A DNA stretch of 64,000 nt. Source: Gari tellinella. Lineage: Eukaryota; Mollusca; Bivalvia; Cardiida; Psammobiidae. The translations under genes and the position numbers were made by a program. The notes under the pieces were generated by a model. That model did no database searches. It saw nothing but the letters and a program-made list of their open reading frames with translations, and had not been told where the DNA came from. The stretch spans positions 79,458,328 to 79,522,327 of the forward strand of contig OV277866.1 of the NCBI GenBank assembly GCA_922989275.2, read 5' to 3'. Below are positions 34,701-44,171 of the stretch, one piece after another; positions within the stretch are counted from its first letter, which is position 1, and each line of letters starts with the position of its first letter.

Positions 34701-37700
34701 CAACAGCAGCACAATCCATCAACCCTGGCTTGTCCAGTTTATGTGTCCCAAGGCCAAATGCTCTCTATATATCCAAAGGCCTATAGCTCTCCTCAGGGTG
34801 CTGTCTATAATACTAAATGCCTGGAGATTCCCTGATGTTGTTAAATATAGGTGAAAACTTACTTCACGATAGAAGTAAAACAAAATCTTTTTTTCTTTAC
34901 TTTCATCTTGCTTTAAGCATCCACCATGCTAAAACACAAACTGTTATGTATTGTAATGTACGTGGTACGTTGGTATATGCGAATGAGGCTTCCCAAACCG
35001 TTGTATGTTGGGAAGTGAGTTTCTGCCTAACTTATTTGTTCTACATTAAGCTGAATTTTTAGGAGTGCTGTGCTTTAGTTTTAGCCTTCTTGAAGTTACC
35101 ATCTGTTAGAATATGGAATATATTTGTATTGCCCACATTCACGAATGTATTGTGTGGATATTTTCTACAGTAGAGGAATAAATTACAGGCGTAAAAAGGT
35201 GTATTTATGGAGTAATGGGTTAAGCAAATTTGTCATATGAGCGGCTGTGGTATGTGATTTACATGTTGGTTAACCCATGGGCCATTATCCCATAAATATG
35301 CCTTTTAACACCTCTAATTCATCTCTCCATTGAAGAAAATAGTTCCAACTTATACAGTTGTGAGTATTCAACACATTAGAAATAATATCTACATGTATAT
35401 TCTAGCAGTTTTAAGCTTAAAGCAGGCTGAAAGTAAAGCAGAATGCGCCTTAAGGCGCATTCTGCTTTACTCTCAACCTGCTTAAAGTGGTAACATATTT
35501 TCAAAATTAGAACTAAGCTATGGGGTAAAGGGTTAAGGCGCAATCTGCTTTACTTTCAACCTGGTTTAATTGGCCGTCTGGCTTCAAAACTAGAAACACG
35601 CTTTAGGGAAATGAAACGAGCTATAGTGGAAAAGATTTGTAGTAGTCACCTCATGGCCCCCTCCAGCAGGCTGTCTGACAGAGCTCTCCTCAGTGTGTTG
35701 TCAATATCTAGAATACCCCATGTAGCTTGTAGCACCGAGTCCAGCAAACAGTCTCCAGCTGTCCTGTTCCACAACCCGTACAGACGACTGCTCAACTTCT
35801 CCGTAATCTCTACACTCCAGTTGATCACCAACTCATCTGTAAGCTCTGAATGAAAGATTCAATGTATACATTCATGACTGAATATTTGAATGAGTGAATT
35901 AATAGAACTTTACCGTTCTTTGACACAACTAATGTAGTGTATGGTTGAAAAATAATCAGTCTTTGAATAAGAGTTGTATTTAATGTTGCATAAAGGTTAG
36001 GCAGACAGCACTGCATGGCTGCGATTAGACTCTATCAAATATTGACTGATTAACTCTTTCCTCCCTGAAACATTAAATGGACAATTCCAGTTTCCATTAT
36101 AGTCTAGTCCATTTCTGACTTTTAAGGGTTGTTTGTGTCAATGTTTGGCATTATGACAAACAGTGAAGACCCTGATCAGAGGGCTCCTTTCGGAGCCCTC
36201 TGATCTGGGTCATCACTGTTTGCACAGGACAAGTGTACTATTTACATGTAAAGTTAGAAAATGATGCCTATATGCGGGACTAGGGTTCAAAGAGTTAACA
36301 CAAAGTGTGTATACACATCCAAGGTTTTGGAAAACAAGGTAGACCCACTGTTTTCTTATAGGATCTGTCTGACATGAGTCTGCATCCATTCCCAGGGCTC
36401 CAGATAAGGGGGGATATTTCAAAAACTACAATCTTTGTTTCTGCTTTAAACCCTATGGTGTCACTACTCATTAGAATCGTCTTGAAGAGACGATTCTAAT
36501 GATTAGTAACATCATAGGATTTGATTTTAAAATAAATGAGAAAATGTTGGGAAAATGTTGGATTTGTGCAGTTTACTCCCTCTTATCTGGAGCCCTGATT
36601 CCTGTGCTTTATGTTGGCTGCCATATATGGGAATCGAGAGAGTCTCTCAAGGCAGATTTCAGATGATAGGTAGCCCAATGGTCAGGAGAAGTTGATTGTC
36701 AGAAGAAGATTGAGTGACGCCTATGTGCATGGGAAGAAGATTCCAAAAATCCATCTTAAGCCCTATAGCCTGTTTAACCCCTTAGCCTGTTGATATGTTT
36801 TGAAGACAGTTGCACTTAAAGCAGATTTGAAGTAGGCATATTCTGCTTTACTGTCAGATTATTTTCAGCTACTATCTGCTAGGATATAGTAAATATTTCT
36901 TATGTTGCAACTTCATTACTGTATTAAGTGAAGCTATTTTCTTCAGCCGAGGAATTAATCAATAGCGTAAAAAGGTGTATCCATGGTTTAACCCTTTACC
37001 CCATAGAAGCGCCTTTTAGCCCATTCAGTTTCTTCCTCTTCTGATGAAGACAATAGTTCCAACTTATACAGTCAAGAATATGTATCATAAAGAATGCATT
37101 CTTTGTTTTGGCATGTGGTAGCTTAAAGCAGGCTGAAAGTAAAGCAGAATGCGCCTTAAGGCGCATTCTACTTTACTTTCAACCTGTTTGAAGTAGTCAC
37201 CTATTTTCAAAACTTGAAACAGGCTATGGGGTAAAGGGTTATGGGTCAATAACATGTCAATGTCTAACCTTTATCCACATCTCCATCCAGGATCTCATCA
37301 AACAGCTGCACCTGCATATGGCGAGGCAGGTCCTCAATATCTGAAAGGTATTTGTAAAACAGGGCTCCAGATAGGAAGGAATAAACTGAACAAATCCAAC
37401 ATTTTCTCACTTATTTCACAACCAAATCCTATGTTGTTACTACTCATTAGAATCATCTATTCGAGACGATTCTAATGAACAGTGACACCATAGGGTTAAA
37501 TGCAGAAATCAAGATTTTAGCTTTTGAAATACTCCCCATATCTGGAGCTCTGTAAAATAGAAATTTGAGGTACATGTAAAATAGGACTTATAATTGTCTT
37601 CAGTTCTACACATCAAATTCCACCAGTGAATGTACCTGTGTGTGTGTATATACTGTATATAAAATAAAGACCTAAGGAAACTTAATTACAACCTGCTTCA

Positions 37701-40700
37701 AAATTATTTAGCCAATTTAATTCTTCAAAGGAGGATATTTATAGTAGCTGATAGATACAACCCTTTGCCCATAGCCAGTTTCTAGTTTTGAAGATGAGTG
37801 ACCACTTAAAGCATGTTTAAAGTAAAGCAAGCTGTGCCTTAAGACACATTCTGCTTTACTTTTAGATTGCTTTCAGCTACCATCTGACAGTATCAATTGG
37901 AACTATTCTCTTCAGTGCAGGAATAAATTAGAGGCATAAAAAGGTGTATTTATGGGGAAATGGGTTAATCAAAGCCAACATTTGAGTGACTATATAAGTT
38001 CTTCCAATATATATATATATGAGCTAATGATTTCCACTATAAGGAAAATAAGCATAACAAGAGGGCCTGAAGGCCCTGATATCGCTCACCTTTTGTAATG
38101 AAGCCTGATAGCTTTACCTTTCTGTTTCACCCGTTTTATCTAAATCCATTCAAATTTTAGTATAGCATGTAAACAATTTTGGAATACAACCTCATAATTC
38201 TAGTATAGTAGACTAAATCAAGGGCAGGTAACTTAAGTGCCTAAACAATACTGAAATGAAGCCTTTTCTAGCATTTCAAAGTATATCAAGGGCAGATAAC
38301 TATTGCCACAATGATTAGATTTCAACAATAATTGCACTCCTTCGAGAACTAATAGCTATATACTTTGTGTGCAAGTATAATCAAAATCCATTGAAAACTG
38401 TAGTTGCAAGAATGTAAACGCTGTTAGATATGGCATTTTCAGCAATTCAAGGGCAGATAACTCTGATCTATAGGTCCGATTTCAACCATAATTGCACTTA
38501 TTCGAACTCTTATGGTCATATACAATCTGAGCAAGTTTGAGAAAGATTGGATAAAAAATGTGGCCTCTAGAGTGTAAACATCCTTAAATATGGCATTTTC
38601 AGCAATTCAAAGGTAGATAACTCTCGACCTATTAACCCGATATCAACCATAATCATACTCATATGAACTCTTATAGTCATATACAATCTTAGCAAGTTTG
38701 AGAAAGATTGGATAAATATTGTGGCTTCTGAGTGTAAACACTGTTAAATATGGCATTTTCAGCAATTCAAAGGTAGATAACTCTTGACCTATTGGTCCAA
38801 TTTCGACCATTATCGAACACGTTCAAACTCTTATGGTAATATACAATCTGAGCAAGTTTGAGAAAGATTGGATAAATACTGTGGCCTCTAGAGTGTAAAC
38901 ACTGTAAAATATGGCATTTTCAGCAATTCAAAGGTAGATAACTCTTGACCTATTGGTCTAATTTCAACCATAATCGAACTCATCCGAACTTTATGGTAAT
39001 ATACTATCTGGGCAAGTTTGAGAAAGATTGGATAAATATTGTGGCCTCTAGAGTGTAAACACTGTTAAATATGGCATTTTCAGCAATTCAAAGGTAGATA
39101 ACTCTTGACCTATTGGTCCAATTTCAACCACAATCAAACTCATCCGAACTCTTATGGAATATACAATCTGAGCAAGTTTGAGAAAGATTTGATAAATATT
39201 GTGGCCTCTAGAGTGTAAACACTGTAAAATATGGCATTTTCAGCAATTCAAAGGTAGATAACTCTTGACCTATTGGTCCAATTTCAACCACAATCAAACT
39301 CATCCGAACTCTTATGGTAATATACTATCTGGGCAAGTTTGAGAAAGATTGGATAAATATTGTGGCCTCTAGAGTGTAAACACTGTTAAATATGGCATTT
39401 TCAGCAATTCAAAGGTAGATAACTCTTGACCTATTGGTCTAATTTCAATTATAATCGAACTCATCCGGGCTCTTATGGTAATATACTATCTGGGCAAGTT
39501 TGAGAAAGATTGGATAAATATTGTGGCCTCTAGAGTGTAAACACTGTTAAATATGGCATTTTCAGCAATTCAAAGGTAGATAACTCTTGACCTATTGGTC
39601 CGATTTCAACCATAATCAAACTCATTCAAACTCTTATGGTAATATACTATCTGGGCAAGTTTGAGTATGATTGGATAAATATTGTGGCCTCTAGAGTGTA
39701 AACACTGTTAAATATGGCATTTTCAGCAATTCAAAGATAGATAACTCCTGACCTATTAGTCCGATTTCAACAATAATCAAACTCATCCTAACTCTTTCGG
39801 TAATATACAATGTGAGCAAGTTTGAGAAAGATTGGATAAATACTGAGGCCTCTAGAGTGTAAACACTAAAATTGTTGACGCCGGACGACGCACATCGCAC
39901 GACGGACATTCAAGGATTGCAAAAGCTCACCCTGAGCTAGCTCAGGTGAGCTAAAAACAAACACTGTGCAGACCCTGATAAAACGGGTTCCTTAGTCCTT
40001 ACATTTTGAATACATTCGCATTAAATGTATTCCTCCTCTGACAAAAACAGTTCCAATTAGACAATTTATACAGTGATTAAAATGTATAATCAGAAATATG
40101 TTCTATCTTTATCGTAGAAGATGGCAGCTTAAAACAGGTTGAAAGTAAATCAGAATGTGTTGTTAGGCACATTCTGCTTTACTTTCAACCTGCATTAACC
40201 CTTAGCCCGCCAAATAAATTGTCGTCTGCTATATTTCTCGTCTGCTTCAAGTTTCAAAGTGCTTCAAAGTTGCTCAAAATTGCTGAAAATGTTGTCCGAG
40301 TGTCACACAGCTTGGATCCGGATGAGACGCCGAGTTACTCGGCGTCTCATCTTGATCCAAGCTGTCTGCACATGGAGCAATAGTCGTGAGTGGCAGGCTA
40401 AGGGTTAAGTGGTCACTAAAACTAGAAACAGGCTATTGAGTAAAAGGGTTAGGAAATCCTTTAATCAGGGTTTACTCTGTTTGTAAATATGTATATTAGT
40501 TTCCTGTATAAAAAGAGTTAAAACAAGGAAGAAAACAATAGCATACCTGCTGGTAGTGAGAATGTTGCACATTCTGTGAGGAAATAGCAGGCAAAGCTGC
40601 CTTTCCGCTGTCTTAACATCACTGATATTTCCCTTCGGATGTCTGCTGACAGATCTGGACTAGTGTAGGAAGGCAGACGTTTAAACCCCTTAGAAGAAAT

Positions 40701-42092
40701 GTCTGTGGCAGTAAGCAGAATGGCCACCATGTCATCCTGTCTGAACCTCAGTGCTAGATGCACCAACGTGTAGCCCACCTCGAATGCACTAGGACGGTTT
40801 AATATCATCACTTCATCTTTGGTAAGCTGCCTACCTGGATCTCCACCTGATGCTAAGAATTGTTCTATTCCTGATGGGTCACCGCTCACAACAGTCTCAC
40901 AAGCCTTCAGCCACACTAAGTCCTCCGTGGTGAGTTTACGCCTGAGTTTTTGTAATCGTCTTTCTCGCATGTCCTCCTCTCTCTGGCCGCCTATTGCACC
41001 TGTCCCATCCTGTATAATCCACGCTTCATTTCTCACTTTATTTTGATTTCTGTTGCTGCTATCCCTGGAAGCTCTGGCAATTAGCGGGGAGCCTTGTGTA
41101 AGACTAGATGGAGAGTTTTGTCCCGATGAGTGATCCTGTGGCGAGACTTGACCTGACCGGTTACTCTGGGGTGAGGACTGACCAGAAGGGTTGTTGGGTG
41201 AAGTTTGTCCTGAATTGGACTTGTAAGGAATGACAGGGTCTTGATTTAAGTTTGCACATTTCGGGGAGTTGGGTGATGACCTATTGTTAGGAGAAGTTTG
41301 ACCTGACATGTTAGTCCTCACAGACTGGCTGGAGATGTCTTTGTTATTTACAGGTGAACTTTGGCACGATCTATTGTTAGGGGGAGATTTCTGCCCCTTT
41401 GTGTTGACATTCTGCTGCTCATTCTCATTCTGTCTATCACTAGGAGAGCTTTGACCTGACCTGATATTTTCCTGATTTTTTGTATCTACATGTAATGCAA
41501 AGTCTGATGGACTTGTAGACACTGGGGTAGTACTTGTATCACTGATGTAGTTTTGCCCCCTTGGTGTCCTGCACATTGTGCAAATCTTGGACTGGGGAAA
41601 GTTTTCAAATGTACAGGCCTTGCAAGCCCACTTAACTCTGCATGATGGGCGAGCACTATCCCCTGCCTTACTACCCACGGAGCTGCATGGTGAGCCTGGT
41701 GAGACCTTGCTACTATGAACCACTGGAAATGGTGAGCCTACTGATGTGGGCTGGGTACGCACTGCTAGTGGCTTACTGAGATCTCGCGGCTGTCTCACAG
41801 GAGAACCTAAATGTTTCCTAGACTCCTGACACTGCCAACACTTTGGTGCACTGACAGGGTTAATAAAAGTACAAAGAGTGCATTCCCATTTTCTTTCAAG
41901 GTCCTTATTGGAAACAAAATTCTCTGAATTCCGGGCTTCGATTTCTGCAACTTTGTAGATGTCTTGTTCTGAGTTTTCCAGATCTGAGATCACTTGTAAT
42001 GGTCGTTGTGCTTGACAGAGAACACATTTTCTGGAGGCTGGGTAGTTCTTGTACGTACAATACTCACAATCCCATTTAAGGTCCTCCGTCAT
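28498..42092 (-). CDS. ZRANB1: ZRANB1/TRABID orthologue, K29/K33-type ubiquitin deubiquitinase (7 coding exons)
   Basis: Spliced minus-strand gene: exons 42092-40547, 37340-37269, 35845-35650, 34446-34328, 31936-31811, 30417-30188 and 28725-28498. All junctions are GT-AG and phases agree, giving 2517 coding bases (838 residues). Domains: NZF fingers at C9/C12/C23/C26, C71/C74/C85/C88 and C157/C160/C171/C174; a low-complexity linker at about 185-365; an ankyrin-like ubiquitin-binding region at about 376-470; an OTU domain at about 490-750 with Cys572 in NRTAGDCLLDS and His712 in GYTRGHFSALV. The Cys-His spacing (140) nearly equals that of human TRABID (142). The family cleaves K29- and K33-linked (also K63) ubiquitin chains and acts in Wnt and other signalling; function here is inferred from orthology. 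Human ZRANB1 has 708 residues, and the extra length lies in the linker. The start is the first ATG after a splice acceptor at 42112. Confidence 0.95.
28746..29117. mobile_element. TACAGTGCTCCCTCC...GGGAGCGCTGTA MITE, best copy
   Basis: TA-flanked, 372 bp. Contains CAACAACAACTCCCTCCTTA, AGTTACATATAAGTGGACAT and a palindrome at 28947-29010 (GCTTGAATCCAGATCAGATG). Further copies 29285-29527 (left end lost) and 31531-31640 (centre lost). Confidence 0.7.
29534..29775. mobile_element. Family C MITE, 242 bp, TTAA flanks
   Basis: TTAA at 29530 and 29776. The palindrome at 29635-29701 (GACCCTGATCAGAGGGCTCC/GGAGCCCTCTGATCTGGGTC) has one mismatch. Confidence 0.8.
29994..30153. mobile_element. GGTTATAAAG/CCAAT palindromic MITE
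   Basis: GCAGGGTCGAAGGTAATAAA ... TTTGATAACCTTGGACCTG with a duplicated GGTCAGATT near the centre. It lies 35 bp from ZRANB1 exon 6. A short palindrome at 29922-29972 precedes it. Confidence 0.65.
30188..30417 (-). CDS. ZRANB1: ZRANB1 coding exon 6 (catalytic His)
   Basis: A 230-base exon with acceptor tttacttgcag and donor GAG|GTAACT. It encodes VYLPLLWERSFCWKVPIALG and then YTRGHFSALV, with the catalytic His at residue 712, followed by an acidic insert and LPLVDHDGSFLPIHF. It ends in phase 0. Confidence 0.95.
30474..30690. mobile_element. TTTCACTGC-type TTAA MITE
   Basis: TTAACTCTTTCACTGC at about 30476 (TAACTCTTT) to GTGAAAGAGTTAA. Reduced palindrome at 30501-30551. Confidence 0.55.
30690..31416. 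mobile_element. Cluster of family A MITEs, one intact (31164-31415)
   Basis: Truncated copies at 30690-30925, 30930-31060 and 31063-31160, then a full copy TTAACCCAATAAATATGC ... TTGGGTAATGGGTTAA with hairpin 31293-31365. Confidence 0.65.
31811..31936 (-). CDS. ZRANB1: ZRANB1 coding exon 5
   Basis: A 126-base exon with acceptor cattttcag and donor G|GTGAGT. It encodes TSLEQMHIFALAHILRRPVI followed by VYGVKVVKSFRGESIDFARF, nearly identical to human TRABID (LAHILRRPIIVYGVK, KSFRGE). Phase 1 at both ends fits its neighbours. Confidence 0.94.
32142..32396. mobile_element. Family A MITE
   Basis: TTAACCCATCACCCCATAGC to GGGGTTATGGGTTAA, hairpin 32192-32263. A hairpin GCTCCTGAAGGAGC of the 7190 type lies just before it (32085-32141). 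Confidence 0.75.
32648..33137. mobile_element. Family A copy followed by a decayed family C copy
   Basis: 32648-32888 (hairpin 32697-32768) and 32885-33137 (TTTCCTCCCTGAAACTTCAA to GGATCAAAGGGTTAA, palindrome decayed). Confidence 0.6.
33326..33575. mobile_element. Family A MITE
   Basis: TTAACCCTTTCCCCAATAGA to CAGGTAAAGGGTTAA; near-perfect hairpin 33456-33526 AAAGCAGAATGCGCCTTAGG. Confidence 0.75.
33801..33958 (+). repeat. 79 bp tandem duplication in a ZRANB1 intron
   Basis: GTTTGATATAAACTTGGGGC...GACAATTTAGCTTACAAA occurs twice in a row (starts 33801 and 33880) with three or so differences, so it is recent. Confidence 0.9.
34114..34304. mobile_element. GGGCTCCAGATAAGGG MITE beside ZRANB1 exon 4
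   Basis: Starts AGGGCTCGAAATAAGAG and ends CCTTATCTGGAGCCCTG; hairpin TCATTAGAATCGTCTCTTCG with decayed right arm. Confidence 0.7.
34328..34446 (-). CDS. ZRANB1: ZRANB1 coding exon 4
   Basis: A 119-base exon with acceptor tttttcag and donor G|GTGGGC. It encodes FYPKWKEYETMQAHLMNFSL and then DEDQWQRDWALLLSLASQP, matching the human FYTRWKDWE...EEQWQEDWAFILSLASQPG part of the OTU fold. It is flanked on both sides by copies of the GGGCTCCAGATAAGGG MITE, one of which ends 24 bases beyond the donor. Confidence 0.93.
34473..34664. mobile_element. GGGCTCCAGATAAGGG MITE on the other side of exon 4
   Basis: Opposite orientation, hairpin ATTAGAATCGTCTGAAAGAG intact. Confidence 0.7.
34952..35021 (+). 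mobile_element. Partial LTR of the same TRIM family
   Basis: TGTAATGTACG...TTGGTATATGCGAATGAGGC...TGTTGGGAAGTGAGT corresponds to the first 70 bases of the LTR at 57819, with the octamer changed to ATGCGAAT. Confidence 0.55.
35055..35536. mobile_element. Partial and complete family A MITEs
   Basis: 35055-35222 is the right part of a copy; 35270-35536 is complete (hairpin 35417-35490) and is followed after TTAA by GGCGCAATCTGCTTTACTTT, the right half of another hairpin, as if inserted at a hairpin centre. Confidence 0.65.
35650..35845 (-). CDS. ZRANB1: ZRANB1 coding exon 3 (catalytic Cys)
   Basis: A 196-base exon with acceptor ttcattcag and donor GTGACT. It contains LYGLWNRTAGDCLLDSVLQ; the Cys (residue 572) matches the catalytic Cys443 of human TRABID. 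The Cys loop is intact, so the enzyme is predicted to be active. Confidence 0.95.
36054..36294. mobile_element. Family C MITE, 241 bp, TTAA flanks
   Basis: TTAA at 36050 and 36295. Palindrome 36157-36224. Confidence 0.8.
36394..36597. mobile_element. GGGCTCCAGATAAGGG MITE
   Basis: Near-perfect hairpin at 36466-36515 (ACTCATTAGAATCGTCTTGA). Ends intact; AAATGTTGG duplicated. Confidence 0.7.
36772..37243. mobile_element. Two abutting family A MITEs
   Basis: 36772-36990 and 36988-37243 meet at TTTAACCC. The second keeps a good hairpin (37122-37193). They end 26 bp from ZRANB1 exon 2. Confidence 0.65.
37269..37340 (-). CDS. ZRANB1: ZRANB1 coding exon 2
   Basis: A 72-base exon with acceptor tacctttcag and donor GTTAGA. 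It encodes DIEDLPRHMQVQLFDEILDG and a few more residues, collinear with the human segment DIEDLPPTVQEKLFDEVLD at the start of the OTU domain. It is too short to stand out as an open frame and was found by homology and phase. Confidence 0.92.
37361..37552. mobile_element. GGGCTCCAGATAAGGG MITE
   Basis: It begins 21 bp upstream (genomically right) of exon 2's acceptor. Hairpin ATTAGAATCATCTATTCGAG. Confidence 0.7.
37760..37968. mobile_element. Family A MITE, decayed
   Basis: CAACCCTTTGCCCATAGCCA to GGGGAAATGGGTTAA. Confidence 0.6.
38057..39957 (+). mobile_element. Helitron/pearl-like element with nine 160 bp core repeats
   Basis: Starts AACAAGAGGGCCTGAAGGCC...GCTCACC and ends in a hairpin AGCTCACCCTGAGCTAGCTC (39924-39952) and TAAAAAC. 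The core word TGGCCTCTAGAGTGTAAACA recurs every 160-161 bp (38560, 38721, 38881, 39041, 39201, 39362, 39523, 39684, 39846), with GCAATTCAAAGGTAGATAAC in each unit. The tract GACGCCGGACGACGCACATC precedes the hairpin. It is non-coding and lies in ZRANB1 intron 1. Confidence 0.75.
40199..40404. mobile_element. Family B MITE, 206 bp, inserted at TTAA of a family A hairpin
   Basis: TTAA at 40195-40198 and 40405-40408. CCCTTAGCCCGCCAAATAAA ... GTGGCAGGCTAAGGG. Palindrome 40307-40371. Outside, family A reads ...AACCTGCA-TTAA | TTAA-GTGGTCACTAAAAC, which is one continuous family A hairpin base when the insert and one TTAA are removed. Confidence 0.85.
40547..42092 (-). CDS. ZRANB1: ZRANB1 coding exon 1 (NZF fingers, linker, AnkUBD, start of OTU)
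   Basis: It encodes residues 1-515 plus the first base of codon 516. The ATG is at 42092-42090. The donor is AG|GTATGC at 40546, just after the SLPA codons; the reading frame runs on briefly into the intron but that tail is not coding. Three WxCxxC...CxxC fingers are followed by a linker with repeated SGQxSPxN-like units, then LNRPSAFEVGYTLVHLALRF, a hallmark of the TRABID ankyrin-like domain. Confidence 0.95.
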
Positions 42093-42111
42093 CTTGAAAA
42101 TTTACCTCTTA
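42093..42111 (-). other. ZRANB1: ZRANB1 5' UTR part of exon 1
   Basis: Upstream of the ATG (minus strand) a pyrimidine-rich tract ending ttttttcag at 42112 is a good splice acceptor, so the 19 bases between it and the ATG are probably 5' UTR joined to a non-coding first exon further right. Confidence 0.55.
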
Positions 42112-42950
42112 CTGAAAAAACAAACAAACATTTGATTCATTATCAAGATCACAATACTGTCATCTGATACAAAAAAATCGCAGAACATTAATAGACAGGA
42201 CTCCAGTCATAGTAATTCAGAGTCTGAAAAACAAATGGTGTCACAATGTTTTTAATTTTTTTTTATGTAAAATGCATATAAACATGTTGTCTAGATAATA
42301 GCTCGACTTAAGATAAAAAAAAATTCTGTTAAAAATGCATTTCAAAGAATGAAATATTTAGCTTGAGTGGGGATTTGGACAAGGAATTATACACTCATGG
42401 AATTGCAAGCTTACAAGTCATGAAGTGCTATATCGCAAATCTCGTGTGACGCAAACGAGACTTCGCGAGACCTGATAAGGTAATGTCTATCGGTAGTCAA
42501 TATGATTAATGTCTGTTTCGAAGCATTGTTCACCGGTTTTTATTCCCGTGAATTGATAGGAATGCATGTCCACCAAGTCGTTTAAATCCACTAAAATGTC
42601 GGTTAATGTTCACCCCAGAAATGACAGACAACGAGGCAAAAAGTGAAAATGTTATCACACGACACATAATCTTGCAAAATTCAACCGCCGCGAGAGCTCA
42701 GATGCTCGCCTATTCAACTTTGCTGAGTTGCCATTCCGTCTTATATAATTCCGTGATTTGAACACGTGAAGAAAAACAAAACTTAAATCACGTCTTAACC
42801 ACAGGGCTACCGACACATTTGTTTTTCGACTGTTGACTGTCTTTTGATCGAATATTTATATTTAATAATCTAGATCCAAACCAATGCAAGCTCAATATAA
42901 TAATATTTATTTAATAATCTGGATCCAAACTAACGGAACATGAGGGTAGC
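42112..42950. other. Upstream of ZRANB1 coding start, no repeat recognised
   Basis: AT-rich and mostly unique. Two copies of AATAATCT.GATCCAAAC near 42867 and 42916 are the only repeat. This is the first intron if the candidate first exon is right. Confidence 0.4.
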
Positions 42951-42952
42951 GA

Positions 42953-43032
42953 AAATGTACGGGTAGCGAAACGTCCAGGGTAAAAACACCTAGGGTAAAA
43001 ACACCTTGGGTAGCATACTGACGCAAAACGTC
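42953..43032 (+). repeat. GGGTAGCGAAACGTCCA short tandem units
   Basis: GGGTAGCGAAAATGTAC, GGGTAGCGAAACGTCCA, GGGTAAAAACACCTA, GGGTAAAAACACCTT and GGGTAGCATACTG follow one another, then AAAACGTCCAG: degenerate units of 15-17 bp. Confidence 0.7.
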
Positions 43033-43081
43033 CAGTATTCATGCTATGCATGTACTTTTAAAAATTTTTTTGCATTTCTTT

Positions 43082-43258
43082 ATTTTTTGCAATATGCATC
43101 CTCTCTCTTTTCGCCAGATTTTTACCTCAGCTAACTACTACAAATTTTCTTTTTTTCCGGCGACCATCATACTGTGGAATAAGTTACCTGCGCACATTGT
43201 CCTATTGCCTGATCTTGACCAGTTCAAGCAGGCTGTAGGCAGTGTGCAGCATTTCTAT
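43082..43258 (+). pseudogene. Non-LTR retrotransposon reverse-transcriptase C-terminal remnant
   Basis: The + frame reads YYKFSFFPATIILWNKLPAH followed by LPDLDQFKQAV and a stop at 43259-43261. SFFP.TI..WN.LP......L..FK..V is the common tail of jockey/CR1-like reverse-transcriptase proteins. Only this last exon-like piece remains. Confidence 0.65.
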
Positions 43259-43633
43259 TAATTAAGCAGCAGTGTTTTTATCCTCTTTTAACTGTACATT
43301 CTATTCTTGCTAAAAAATAACAAGACTTTTAAACTATATTACAACATTTTCTTCTGTCTTACTTTTACTTTTTTCTTAACTAATTCGCACAGACGCGCAG
43401 CTGCACGTAATACTCATATGAGGGTGTTGCAGTATGAACAGATAGATAATTATACATTTGGTGTTCAGTCTATTCAAACCCTTGTGGTGTCAGTACTCAT
43501 TTGAATCGTCTCTTTCATTTGGTGCTGAAACAAGTGAGAACATGTGCAGTTTACTCCCTCTTATCTGGAACTCTGGTTTAGCCTAATGTGAGAACAACAG
43601 ATTAATGAAACAAACACTGTGAAACAGCCTTAC

Positions 43634-43740
43634 CGAGAAATTTCATTAAACAGGCAGACTTTTCTTTCCAAGTGCGAGAGGTTTCTTTGATAGCAGCTAA
43701 CGCCAATACTTCATATTTCGATATATTTCCGCATGAGCTA
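43634..43740 (-). other. Candidate non-coding first exon of ZRANB1
   Basis: On the minus strand the sequence ending AAATTTCTCG is followed by a near-consensus donor GTAAGG at 43633. It is the best donor seen upstream of the 42112 acceptor and would give a 1.5 kb first intron. The 5' limit is arbitrary. No transcript evidence is available. Confidence 0.3.
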
Positions 43741-44161
43741 CGCACCAACACCATTATCTTCCTTGTTTATTCTGCATTGTTTTGATCGAAATTATGCTCG
43801 ACCTTCTCCATTTTGTTGACAGTGATGTCATCGAATGGGCAAGTTCAAGTAACCATGCAGACGAGCTAATCGGTTCACAGTGCACCATTAGCGTATAAAA
43901 GCGTAAAAGGTAAAATTGGTTCAGCAGATCATAATATCAATTAAAAAATACTTTACCGGCACTTCTGTTCACAAAAACACTGAAATTAAAGATGTATTTT
44001 CCCAATATTACAATGGTTGGAGCTTGGAGTTGTTCTACGAACACGCCCCAGCAATAATCGAGTTACGTCCCCTGATTTGCTTATGCTGCCAATGTAAACA
44101 ACATATCTTGGAGCTAATTTGGTGTCTATTTGCTGTATGATTAGATGTAGAAGCTGTCATA
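43741..44161. promoter_or_regulatory. Candidate shared promoter between ZRANB1 and ADISSP
   Basis: This stretch lies between the candidate first exons of two diverging genes and is nearly free of recognisable MITEs, unlike its surroundings. A TGATGTCA site (CRE/AP-1-like) occurs near 43823. No TATA box is convincing. The call rests on position and lack of repeats. Confidence 0.3.
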
Positions 44162-44171
44162 ATGAGCAACG
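44162..44171 (+). other. Speculative ADISSP first coding exon end
   Basis: ATGAGCAACG followed by GTCAGT could be a start plus donor: joined to the TT at 46461 it would read MSN-V and then continue in frame into MQENEKASK. The fit of phase is the only support. Confidence 0.2.

Noticed and set aside
40518..40546. Reading-frame tail of ZRANB1 exon 1 (GMLLFSSLF)
   Set aside because: It is intron sequence: AG|GTATGC is the donor, and homology and phase continue in exon 2.
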